Source of the DNA: Betaproteobacteria bacterium
GTDB lineage: Bacteria > Pseudomonadota > Gammaproteobacteria > Burkholderiales > Casimicrobiaceae
Length of the DNA stretch: 64,000 nt
Assembly: GCA_016861105.1 (NCBI GenBank)
Contig: BOKS01000004.1
Location: forward strand, 234,413-298,412
Direction: 5' to 3'
The notes under the pieces were generated by a model that was not told where the DNA came from, did not search any database, and was given only the letters and a program-made list of their open reading frames with translations. Both the position numbers and the translations under genes were made by a program. Below, piece by piece: positions 19,988 through 27,796 of this stretch. The stretch's first letter is position 1. The number at the start of each line of letters is the position of its first letter.

Positions 19988-22546
19988 TCACGGCACCGGC
20001 GGTGCCGCTGCGCCCGGCATCGCCGGTGTCCGCCACCCCGGCACGCGCCGCTGCATCGCCGCGCGCACGGCGTCGTCGATGCGTGCGGCGAGCGCCTCGT
20101 CGACGACGAGCGCAGCGGCGGGCGCGCTCGCCGCGTACGTGTCCGCGGCGTTCGCGGCGTGCGCGACGGCGCCTTTCGCCACGACCGGTGCGTCGCCCGG
20201 ACCGTCGACGAACGCGACGTGCACGTCCGTGCGGTTGCCGAGGTCGCCGTCGTTCGCCGTCGCGAAGAACGGCACGAACTGCCCGCCGCGCACGCCCAGC
20301 GCCATGTAGTCGCCGACGAACAGGCCGTTCGCATTGGGGGCGATCGACAGGTCGAACGGGCCGGCCAGCCGCGTCTCGCGCCACGTCGCGCCGTCGGCGG
20401 ACTGCGCCAGCCAGTAGTCGGTCTCGAGCGACGGCACGTGCAGCGTGTTGCTGCGCAGGTCGAAATAGCTGACGCCGAGGACGCCGTCGTCGCGGATCGC
20501 GACCGTCGGCACGAACGCGGCGACCAGCGGGTCGCGGTTGACGCGCACCGGCACGCTCCAGGTGAGCCCGCCGTCGAACGAGCGCGACAGCGCGATGCCG
20601 TCGCGCACGCCGCCAGAGAAGCGCGCGTCCTGCCACACGACGGCGAGCTGGTTCGCGGGACCGGCGGCGATCGAGCCGAGGATCGTCGCGTCGCGGATGG
20701 ACGCGCCGGTGTCGGGGTCGCGCGCACCGACCGGCTGCGCTGCGGCGATCGTGACCGGCGGGCCGAACGTCGCGCCCTTGTCGGGCGAGCGCATCACCTG
20801 CAGCGTCGGCACGTTGCGGCCGTCGACCGCGTCGAGGCGCATGAAGAACACCAGCAGCGTGCCGTCGGAGGTCACGACGGGGATGGTGCCGATGGCCTGC
20901 GACGCGGGCCCGGGGTCGTGGAGCTCGCGCGCGGGCTCCCACGTCGCGCCGCCGTCGGTCGTCCGCGCGAAGTAGGCGGGCCCGCCGCCGCTGCGGCGCA
21001 GCCGGTCCCAGGCCACGTACACGTAGCGCGCGTCGGCCGGATCGGCCGTGATCGCCTCCTTGTCGTTGAAGAAGTTCTCGTCGTCGACGATCAGCGCGCG
21101 CGCGTCGCTCCACGTGCGGCCGCCGTCGGCCGAGCGGCTCACGGTGATCGCGCTGCGCGAGCCGGCGACGAACGTCGTGCCGGTCACCGACAGCGCCGAC
21201 TGCCACGCCGTGCCGTCGGGGCCGAACGTCACCCACGGATCGCTCGCGCGGTCGAAGTCGCCGCCGTTGCCGGCAGTGCCGCCCGAGCAGCGCGTGAACG
21301 GGACGCTGCGCCGCTCCCACGTCCGGCCGCCGTCGAACGACGCGCCGGTCATCAGGCCGCGCGCCGCGCCGTTCGACCAGCGGTCCTGCTGCCACACGCC
21401 GATCAGGTTCCGCGGGTCGCGCGGGTTGATCGCGAGGTGCGGCTCGACCTCCGCGCCCACGTAGGCGACGCCGCCCGACACCGAGCAGCCTGCCGGATAC
21501 GGACTCGCGGCCGACGCGCGGACCACGCTCACCGCGTCGAGCGGCGGCGCGCACATCGCCACCGACGCCGGCCCGTAGCCTTCCGGCACGAAGCCCTGCG
21601 CGAGCATGGCGTCGCGCACGGCCCGCGAGGTGGTGTAGCGGTGGTTCGCGTCCGCGCGAGCGTTCCACAGGCGGTAGACGGGGACCGTGCCCGGCGCGCA
21701 CGCGCCGCTCGCCGCGTCCGGCAACGCGACGTGGAACGCGCTCGCCGCCTCGAGGACGATGCCGGCGTACGCCGGGTCCTCGTCGATCCGGCGCGCCACC
21801 TCCGCGCACTCGGCCGGCGACGCCGAGAAGAAGTGCGAGTCGCCCTTCTGCGGCGGGATGTAGAAGCGGCACACGGGGCTCGCGTGACCGCCGCCGCCCG
21901 CGGCGGACGGCCACGCGCCGAATCCGAGTCCCGTGCGCGTCCAGCCGGGCAGGCGCCCGCTGTCGAGCGCGTCGAGATCCGGCGCGAGCGGACTCACGAA
22001 GTAGTGGTCGAGCCCGGCGTGCAGGTACTCCACGACGCCGACGGCACGCGGCGGCACCTGCGCGCTGCGGCCGGCGAAGTTCGCGGCGAGGTTGGGCACC
22101 GCGCTGCCGTCGCGCGCGCGGGCGAGCACGCCGTCGGTGGGCAGCGACGCGTAGTCGAGGACGTCGGCGCCGGCGAAGTCGAGCGTGCCGCCCTCCACCG
22201 GCAGGAAGCGGTCGGGCATCTCGTAGTCGGCCGCGATCAGCCCGAGCGCACGGAAGCCGCGGCTGCCGACGAGCACCCGCCGCCCGGCGGTGGCCGCCGA
22301 CGGCAGGTCGCGCGGCAGCGTCAGCGTGCGCACCGCGCCCTGGCGCGTGGTCACGCGCAGCGTGCGTCCGCCGACCGCGTGCTGCTGGTCGGCGCCCTGC
22401 GTTTCGCGCAGCACGACGAACTGCACCGTGCCGTCGGCGCTGCTGAACGCGGCGTCGATCGCGAACGAAGGAACCTGTGCGAAGGCCGCGGGACCGGTGA
22501 GCGCTGCGAAGGCGAGCGCGAGCACCGTGCGAGGGACGTGGAGCAT
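19988..22546 (-). CDS. Exported DUF5648 plus Asp-box (BNR/sialidase-like) beta-propeller protein
   Basis: 852 residues; ATG chosen because it begins a clean signal peptide (TVLALAFAALTGPAAFAQ). After about 110 residues comes a DUF5648 (PF18885-like) unit, recognised by VEYLHAGLDHYFVSPLAPDL, VCRFYIPPQKGDSHFF and VYRLWNARADANHRYTTS. From about 330 to 780 five Asp boxes are visible (SFDGGRTWERR, SADGGRTWSDA, TTDGGATWEPA, SPDKGATFGPP, SFDGGLTWSVP), the hallmark of sialidase/BNR propellers. The RIP and arginine-triad residues of a true sialidase could not be assigned, so glycosidase activity is not claimed. Probably a carbohydrate-binding surface or secreted protein. Confidence 0.8.
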   Translation of the reverse strand: MLHVPRTVLALAFAALTGPAAFAQVPSFAIDAAFSSADGTVQFVVLRETQGADQQHAVGGRTLRVTTRQGAVRTLTLPRDLPSAATAGRRVLVGSRGFRALGLIAADYEMPDRFLPVEGGTLDFAGADVLDYASLPTDGVLARARDGSAVPNLAANFAGRSAQVPPRAVGVVEYLHAGLDHYFVSPLAPDLDALDSGRLPGWTRTGLGFGAWPSAAGGGGHASPVCRFYIPPQKGDSHFFSASPAECAEVARRIDEDPAYAGIVLEAASAFHVALPDAASGACAPGTVPVYRLWNARADANHRYTTSRAVRDAMLAQGFVPEGYGPASVAMCAPPLDAVSVVRASAASPYPAGCSVSGGVAYVGAEVEPHLAINPRDPRNLIGVWQQDRWSNGAARGLMTGASFDGGRTWERRSVPFTRCSGGTAGNGGDFDRASDPWVTFGPDGTAWQSALSVTGTTFVAGSRSAITVSRSADGGRTWSDARALIVDDENFFNDKEAITADPADARYVYVAWDRLRRSGGGPAYFARTTDGGATWEPARELHDPGPASQAIGTIPVVTSDGTLLVFFMRLDAVDGRNVPTLQVMRSPDKGATFGPPVTIAAAQPVGARDPDTGASIRDATILGSIAAGPANQLAVVWQDARFSGGVRDGIALSRSFDGGLTWSVPVRVNRDPLVAAFVPTVAIRDDGVLGVSYFDLRSNTLHVPSLETDYWLAQSADGATWRETRLAGPFDLSIAPNANGLFVGDYMALGVRGGQFVPFFATANDGDLGNRTDVHVAFVDGPGDAPVVAKGAVAHAANAADTYAASAPAAALVVDEALAARIDDAVRAAMQRRVPGWRTPAMPGAAAPPVP

Positions 22547-23204
22547 GGCCGGGAGTCCGTGGTCGACGGCGAAGCGTACCGGCCGCGAGCGACGGCCGCC
22601 AACGTGGTGGGCGAACGGGCGGCATTCCGCATGCGGTGCCGGCGCGCTCGCGTCGAGCTTGCGCAAACGATGGGCGGCGATCCGCGGCGTGTTGCGTTTT
22701 TCGCACACGGCCGCGCGCTGCGATGCACGCAGCGCTTGCCTCGCGGACGCGCACGTCGCTACGATGCGCTCCTCGTTCCACTGCGCATCGCTGCCTTCGA
22801 CGCCATGACCATCGCCCACGCAATGCCGACACGGTTCCCGACGCAAGTCGGCGGCCTGTGCCGCCTGCGCGCGATGTCGCGCATCCGCGTCGCGTTCCGG
22901 TCCGAGGCCGGCACCAGGCGCTAGCGATCCCGCCGGACTTTCCGTTCCGCCGGGGCCGCCGGCGGAACCACGGAAGGTCCATCCGTTCCCCTTCCGACGT
23001 TCCGCCGCCTCGCGCGAGGCCGGTGCAGTGACGTTCGCGTCCGCCGTGAGCGGGCGCAGGAAGGGAGGCGTGCACGAAATGACCACGACCGCTGCGATCG
23101 AAGGGCCCCGCGCCGCCGGCGACTCCGGCGGCCGCAGGGCCTCCGCGGGCCTTCGCATGCGCGGAGCCCGGAATGCACGACGACGACAAGCGAGGCGAAC
23201 GACC
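22547..23204. other. Structured intergenic region, no gene recognised
   Basis: 658 bp without a convincing gene. It contains a two-tier hairpin at 22935-22980 and a second stem GCCGCCGG/CCGGCGGC at 23112-23132 with a five-base loop, followed closely by CTCCGCG...CGCGGAG (23141-23166 approximately). The right part leads into a small gene at 23205. A structured RNA is possible but nothing known was recognised. Confidence 0.4.
22935..22980. repeat. Large two-tier inverted repeat (hairpin)
   Basis: 46 bp folding end to end: the outer arms GGACTTTCCGT and ACGGAAGGTCC pair over 11 positions with one G.U, and the inner arms TCCGCCGG and CCGGCGGA pair over 8 bp around a five-base loop. It is far from any stop codon on the plus strand and about 390 bp upstream of the minus-strand sialidase-like gene. 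Confidence 0.6.
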
Positions 23205-23417
23205 ATGAAGCATCGAGACCAGGCGCATGCGCCGGGCCTGCGCGACGAGCCGCTGCGGCTCGTGCGCTCGGCGCGCGACGGCGTGTGGTGGGAACGCGGC
23301 GACGGGCTCGCCGTGCGGCTGGCCGCGCCCGAGCGCGAGAGCGGCGTCGACCGCGGGCGGCTGTCGCTGCTCGGCATGCTGCTCGCGTGGGCGGCGAGCG
23401 GCCCGACGCCCCGGTAG
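23205..23417 (+). CDS. Small hypothetical protein (70 residues)
   Basis: ATG preceded by GAGGCGAACGACC, a plausible ribosome-binding site. Almost every third codon position is G or C, supporting coding. The product is charged at the N-terminus (MKHRDQAHAPGLRDEPLRLV) with a central RDGVWWERGDGLAVRL segment and a hydrophobic stretch LSLLGMLLAWAAS near the end. No family recognised. A strong hairpin at 23573-23598 follows and would end its transcript. It could instead be part of an unrecognised longer feature; confidence is moderate. Confidence 0.45.
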   Translation: MKHRDQAHAPGLRDEPLRLVRSARDGVWWERGDGLAVRLAAPERESGVDRGRLSLLGMLLAWAASGPTPR

Positions 23418-23572
23418 CGCGGGATGCGCGGAAGTGCATCCGCGGCACAGGCCGCGGGTGGCGAGGACGGCGACCGTGCGTGCCGTGCGCGGCACGCTTC
23501 ACCGGCCATGCGGGGTCGCCGCCGGCCCGGGTCCGCCTCGGGGCGGAGCGGTGCCGGTCTGCAGTCGCGGAA

Positions 23573-23598
23573 CGCCCGGCGGGGAGACCCGCCGGGCG
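23573..23598. terminator. Perfect 11-bp GC hairpin with GAGA loop
   Basis: CGCCCGGCGGG and CCCGCCGGGCG pair without mismatch around GAGA, a stable GNRA-type tetraloop. It lies between the 70-residue gene and the HNH nuclease gene. There is no T-run after it on the plus strand; likely a terminator or transcript-stabilising element. Confidence 0.55.
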
Positions 23599-23674
23599 CC
23601 GTGGCGAAACGGCAGTCGGGCGTCCTGCGGAGGCGGATGCCAAAACCGTGCCATTTGGGTTATAAACAGAGGTC

Positions 23675-24247
23675 ATGCATCCGCTGGTCCTCACCGTCGA
23701 CATGGCCGGCCTGCCCCAGGCCTGGGTGGAGCTGGAGGAAGCGATCACCTACCACGCGAAGCTTCTGGTGGCGTGGTCGGTCGGGACGGAGCTGAAGGAG
23801 TTCCGCGGCGGCTGGCGCCGCGACGGGACGCGCTCGCGGCTCGCCACGAAGTCGATCCTCGCGATCAAGGGCTCCGGCGCCGGACACCACCAGCACGTCC
23901 CCGGCCTGACGAACGCGATGCTGTTCATGCGCGACCGGCAGGTCTGCGCCTACTGCGGCGGGCGCTTCCTGCTGCGCGACCTGTCGCGCGAGCACGTGGT
24001 CCCGATCTCGCGTGGCGGGCGCGACGCGTGGACCAACACGGTGACGGCGTGCCGCAGCTGCAACACGCGCAAGGGCAACCGCACGCCCGAGCAGGCGAAC
24101 ATGCCGCTCCTGTACGTGCCGTACGTGCCCAACCGCCACGAGCACTTCATCCTGCGCAACCGCCGCATCCTGGCCGACCAGATGGAGTACCTGCTGGCCG
24201 GCGTGCCGCGCACCAGCCGGCTGCGCGCCGAGCTGGCGGCGGCCTGA
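23675..24247 (+). CDS. HNH endonuclease domain protein
   Basis: 190 residues, ATG preceded by AGAGG. A zinc-ribbon HNH core is visible: Cys91-x2-Cys94, His107 in REHVVP, Asn121, and Cys126-x2-Cys129 followed by NTRKGNRTPEQA. The 75-residue N-terminal region (LVLTVDMAGLPQAWVELEEAITYHAK) is typical of a stand-alone chromosomal HNH family common in proteobacteria rather than a phage terminase partner or restriction enzyme. It precedes a two-component system but is not obviously coupled to it (34 bp gap). Substrate unknown. Confidence 0.85.
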   Translation: MHPLVLTVDMAGLPQAWVELEEAITYHAKLLVAWSVGTELKEFRGGWRRDGTRSRLATKSILAIKGSGAGHHQHVPGLTNAMLFMRDRQVCAYCGGRFLLRDLSREHVVPISRGGRDAWTNTVTACRSCNTRKGNRTPEQANMPLLYVPYVPNRHEHFILRNRRILADQMEYLLAGVPRTSRLRAELAAA

Positions 24248-24281
24248 CGCGCGCGCCGGCGCGGCCGCGCCGCGCTCCGCG

Positions 24282-24962
24282 ATGCGCATCCTCGTCGTCG
24301 AGGACGACCCGCTCCTCGGCGACGGCCTCGCCAGCGGGCTGCGGTCGCTGGGCTTCGTCGTCGACTGGTTCCGCACCGGCGAGGAGGCGGACCGCGCGCT
24401 CGCCGACGGCGCCTGCGACGCGATCGTCCTCGACCTCGGCCTGCCGGGCCGCGACGGCCTCGCGTGGCTCGCGCGCTGGCGCAACCGCGGCGACCGGGTG
24501 CCCGTGCTCATCCTCACCGCGCGCGATGCGCTGGAGAGCCGCATCCACGGACTGGACAGCGGCGCGGACGACTATATCGTCAAGCCGGCCGCGCTCGAGG
24601 AGGTGGCGGCGCGGCTGCGCGCGCTCGCGCGCCGCGCCCGCGGGCGGCCGGAGGCGGTGTGGAAGCACGGCGCGCTCGAGTACCGCCCCGCGGCGCGCGC
24701 GGCCACGTGGAACGGCGAGCCGGTCGAGCTGACCGCGCGCGAAGCGATGCTGCTCGAGGTGCTGCTCGCGCACCCCGGTCGCGTGCTGTCGCGGCAGCAG
24801 ATCGAGGAGAAGCTCTACGGCTGGGGCGAGGCGGTCGAGAGCAATGCGCTCGAGGTCCACGTCCACCACCTGCGCCGCAAGTTCTCGCCGCGGCTGGTGC
24901 GCACCGTGCGCGGGCTCGGCTACGCGCTCGGACCTGCCGAGTCGCCGGAGGCCTCGCCGTGA
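24282..24962 (+). CDS. OmpR/PhoB-family response regulator (QseB/PmrA-like)
   Basis: 226 residues. Receiver domain 1-115 with acidic pocket Asp8/Asp9, phosphorylated Asp51 in VLDLGLPG, Thr79 and Lys101 in YIVKPA. A winged-helix DNA-binding domain covers about 125-220 (ELTAREAMLLEVLLAHPGRVLSR..., ALEVHVHHLRRKF, VRTVRGLGYAL). It overlaps its cognate kinase by GTGA at 24959-24962. Similar to QseB/PmrA/TctD regulators, but which signal it serves cannot be told, so no symbol is given. Confidence 0.92.
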   Translation: MRILVVEDDPLLGDGLASGLRSLGFVVDWFRTGEEADRALADGACDAIVLDLGLPGRDGLAWLARWRNRGDRVPVLILTARDALESRIHGLDSGADDYIVKPAALEEVAARLRALARRARGRPEAVWKHGALEYRPAARAATWNGEPVELTAREAMLLEVLLAHPGRVLSRQQIEEKLYGWGEAVESNALEVHVHHLRRKFSPRLVRTVRGLGYALGPAESPEASP

Positions 24963-26314
24963 CGCTGCAGCGGCGCCTGCTCGTCCTGCTGCTCGCGGCC
25001 GTGCCGCTGATCTGGGCGGTCGCCGTCGTGACCAGCCTGCTGCGCGCCCGGCACGAGATCGAGGAGCTGTTCGACACGCAGCAGGTGCGCCTCGCGCAGC
25101 AGGTGCTCGCGCTGGTGCACGCGCGCGGCGGCGAGCTCGACTCGTCGTGGCCCGAGATGCCGCGTCCTGCGTCCGGCGCCGCGGCGGGGGACGTCGGCAG
25201 CGCCGAGCTCCAGGACCTGTCGGTGGCCGTCTGGTCGCGCGACGGCCGGCTGCGGCTCGCCGACCGCGAGGGCCGGGCGCTGCCGCGGCACGACGGACCC
25301 TCCGGGTTCGACGACCTCGTGCTCGACGGCGCACCCTGGCGCGTCTACTACCTGCGCGCCGACGACGGCGCGTGGACGGTCGGCGTGGGCCAGGCCAGCG
25401 AGGAGCGCGACGAGGTGCTGCAGGGGCTGCTGCTGGGGCAGCTGCTGCCGTGGGCGCTCATGCTGCCCGTGCTGGTCGTCGCGACGATCGTCGCGGTCCG
25501 CCACGCGCTGAAGCCGGTGCGCGCGCTGGCCGCCGACCTGGGAAAACGCGGCCCCGACGACCTGCATGGCGTCGCGACCGCGGGCCTGCCGGCGGAGCTC
25601 GCGCCGCTGGTGCGGGCGATGAACCGGCTGTTCGACAAGATCCGCGGCACGCTGGAGCACGAGCGGCGGCTGACGGCCGACGCCGCGCACGAGCTGCGCA
25701 CGCCGCTCGCGGCGCTGCGCTCGCAGTGGGAAGCGATGCGCGTCGCCGGCGACGCGGCGGTGCGCGACGCCGCGTTCCGCCACGTCGGCGAGGGGATCCA
25801 GCGCCTCGAGCGCGTCGTCACGCAGCTCCTCGCGCTGTCCGGCGTCGAGGCGCGCCCGGCGGCGGTGTTCGCCGCGCCGATCGACTGGCGGCGCGTCGTG
25901 CAGGACGCGCTGTCCGACTGCCTGCCGTTCGTCGAGGCGTGCGGCGCCGAGGTCGACGTGTCGTGGCCCGACGATGGCACCGCACCGTTTCCGCTCGCCG
26001 GCGACGACGCGCTGCTCGCGCTGTGCCTGCGCAACGTGGTGGACAACGCGCTGCGCTACGGCGCGCGGCGCGTCCGGATCCGCGTGTCCGCGGACGCGCT
26101 CGTCGTCGAGGACGACGGCCCCGGCGTGAGCGAGGCGGTGCTCGCGCGGCTCGGCGACCGCTTCTACCGGCCGCACGGCCAGTCCGCGACCGGCAGCGGG
26201 CTCGGCCTGTCGATCGTGCGGCGCGTCGCCGACCTGCACGGGCTCGCGGTGGGCTTCGAACGTCTCGAGCCGCCGCTGCACGGGCTGCGCGTGACGCTGC
26301 GCCGCGCGGCGTGA
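24959..26314 (+). CDS. Sensor histidine kinase (QseC-like)
   Basis: 451 residues with a GTG start inside the GTGA overlap with the response regulator. Membrane helices at about 5-28 and 157-180 flank a periplasmic domain of about 125 residues (2CSK_N-like), followed by a HAMP-like linker, the H-box with His244 in LTADAAHELRTPLAAL, an N-box LRNVVDNALRYG, and ATP-lid motifs DDGPGV and GSGLGLSIV. It phosphorylates the partner regulator. The ligand is unknown; QseC- and TctE-type kinases share this architecture. Confidence 0.92.
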   Translation: MTLQRRLLVLLLAAVPLIWAVAVVTSLLRARHEIEELFDTQQVRLAQQVLALVHARGGELDSSWPEMPRPASGAAAGDVGSAELQDLSVAVWSRDGRLRLADREGRALPRHDGPSGFDDLVLDGAPWRVYYLRADDGAWTVGVGQASEERDEVLQGLLLGQLLPWALMLPVLVVATIVAVRHALKPVRALAADLGKRGPDDLHGVATAGLPAELAPLVRAMNRLFDKIRGTLEHERRLTADAAHELRTPLAALRSQWEAMRVAGDAAVRDAAFRHVGEGIQRLERVVTQLLALSGVEARPAAVFAAPIDWRRVVQDALSDCLPFVEACGAEVDVSWPDDGTAPFPLAGDDALLALCLRNVVDNALRYGARRVRIRVSADALVVEDDGPGVSEAVLARLGDRFYRPHGQSATGSGLGLSIVRRVADLHGLAVGFERLEPPLHGLRVTLRRAA

Positions 26315-26330
26315 CGCGCAGGGCGGCGCG

Positions 26331-26984
26331 CTACTTCGCCTCCGCTCGCGCCCGGTCGAGCAGCGCGCGTGCCTCGTCGCGCCGTCCGGCGTCGGCGATC
26401 TCGCGGCCGGGGCGTGCCGGCGCCCCGAGCGCCCGCTCGAGGAAGGCGACGGCCTCGCGCGGCCGGCCGGTCTCGACGAGGTACTCGCCGTAGAAGAAGT
26501 TGGGATCGATGCCGGCGGGGTTCACGGCCAGCGCCTTCTGCAGCAGCTCCTGCGCCTTCGCCTTGTCGCCGAAGCCGATCGGCCAGCCGGGAACCTTGTA
26601 GTACAGCACGCCCAGGCTGTTGTACGCGGAGCCGTCGAGGGCGTCCGGCGCGAGCTTCAGCGCGGACTCGTAGAGCGCCTTCGCCTGCTTCGCGAGGCCG
26701 AGCGCGCCCAGACCGCCCTTCGCGCCCGCGAGCGACGACACCACGATCCCCTCCCAGATCAGCGGCTCGGCGCGGTCCGGGAAGGTCGCCGACACCTTCT
26801 TCGCCTTCGCCGCGAGGGCTTCGTAGCGCGCTTCCTGCGCCTTCGCGTCGGACTTGTACTTGATCGACTCCCACTCGTGCCGGACGTCGGCGACGGCGTC
26901 GTCGACCGGCGCGGCGGGCACGGGGGTGGACAGGACGAGCAACGCGGCCAGCGCGGCCGCGCGCAACGGAGGGTTCGTCGTCAC
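26331..26984 (-). CDS. Exported TPR-like protein, last gene of the hemolysin/ligase operon
   Basis: 217 residues; GTG start in a GTGA overlap with the SDR gene. A signal peptide (AALAALLVLSTPVPAA) is followed by a helical protein in which units such as ALYESALKLAPDALDGSAYNSLGVLYYKV and AQELLQKALAVNPAGIDPNFFYGEYLVETGRPREAVAFLERAL read as tetratricopeptide repeats. Probably periplasmic, holding or organising the pathway's product or partner proteins. No enzymatic motif is visible. The tight overlap argues it belongs functionally to the cluster, in contrast to the two-component genes that converge on it. Confidence 0.78.
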   Translation of the reverse strand: MTTNPPLRAAALAALLVLSTPVPAAPVDDAVADVRHEWESIKYKSDAKAQEARYEALAAKAKKVSATFPDRAEPLIWEGIVVSSLAGAKGGLGALGLAKQAKALYESALKLAPDALDGSAYNSLGVLYYKVPGWPIGFGDKAKAQELLQKALAVNPAGIDPNFFYGEYLVETGRPREAVAFLERALGAPARPGREIADAGRRDEARALLDRARAEAK

Positions 26985-27796
26985 ATGATCTCCTTGGGGC
27001 TGGCAGCCGTCCGGGGGGCGAGCTGCATGCGGTGCTTCGCGAACGCGCCGTCGAGCCAGCGCGGCGCGAGGCCGTTGAGGCGCACCGCGAGCCGCTCGGG
27101 GAAGCCGAGCTGCCGCTCGGCGGACTCGCGCTCGAGCATGCGCACGAGCGCGCGGGCGACGGTCCGCGGGTCGTCCTCGCGCGTGCCGGTCGCACGGTTG
27201 TACGCGGCGACGCTCGCGTCGTTGAACGCGGTGCGGGTCGCGCGCGGGGCGAGGTAGAGCACCCGCACGCCGGTGCCGGCGAGCTCGCGCCGCAGGCTCT
27301 CGGTGAAGCCCCGCAGCCCGAACTTCGAGGCCGCGTACACGGAGAAGCCGGGCAGCCCGAGCCGTCCGAGCGTCGAGCCGACGTTGAGGACGATCGCGTG
27401 CGGCTGGCGGGCGAGATGCGGCAGCAGTGCGCGCGTCAGTGCCATCGGCGCGACGAGGTTCGTCGCGATCGCCTGCTCGATGCGCCCCTCGTCGGTGTCG
27501 GCCAGGGTGCCGAAGCACGGCACGGCCGCCGCGTTCACCAGCACGTTGGCCCGCCGCGCGATGGCGATGTCGCGGAGCTGCGTCCGGCCCGCGGTGGTCG
27601 CGAGGTCCACGGCGAGCGCCGCGACCTGCCCGCCGCGCGCGTCCGCGGCCAGCGTGCCGGCGAGCTGCGACAGCCGGGCGCGGTCGCGGGCGGCGAGCAG
27701 CACGCGGGCGCCCGACGCGACGAGCTCGCGCGCGGCGGCGGCCCCGATCCCGCCCGAGGCGCCGGTGAGCACGATCGACGCGTCGGCGAGCCTCAT
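26981..27796 (-). CDS. Short-chain dehydrogenase/reductase
   Basis: 271 residues, classical SDR: cofactor motif TGASGGIGAAAA near residue 12, NAA motif (VLVNAAAV), catalytic Ser in NVGSTLG and the Tyr-x3-Lys pair in YAASKFGL. The residues after the first strand (ARDRARL) favour NADP(H). Reduces or oxidises a carbonyl/alcohol, here presumably on the product of the linked acyl-adenylating enzyme. It starts inside the stop of the ligase-oxygenase gene (ATGA, 27793-27796) and ends inside the start of the TPR gene, so expression is coupled. Confidence 0.9.
   Translation of the reverse strand: MRLADASIVLTGASGGIGAAAARELVASGARVLLAARDRARLSQLAGTLAADARGGQVAALAVDLATTAGRTQLRDIAIARRANVLVNAAAVPCFGTLADTDEGRIEQAIATNLVAPMALTRALLPHLARQPHAIVLNVGSTLGRLGLPGFSVYAASKFGLRGFTESLRRELAGTGVRVLYLAPRATRTAFNDASVAAYNRATGTREDDPRTVARALVRMLERESAERQLGFPERLAVRLNGLAPRWLDGAFAKHRMQLAPRTAASPKEIM

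Noticed and set aside
19988..22546. Active sialidase
   Set aside because: Asp boxes are present, but the arginine triad and catalytic Tyr/Glu could not be placed, so only a propeller is claimed.
23655..23674. Promoter TATAAA at 23661 for the HNH gene
   Set aside because: It lies only 8 bp before the ATG and no -35 at a suitable distance was found.
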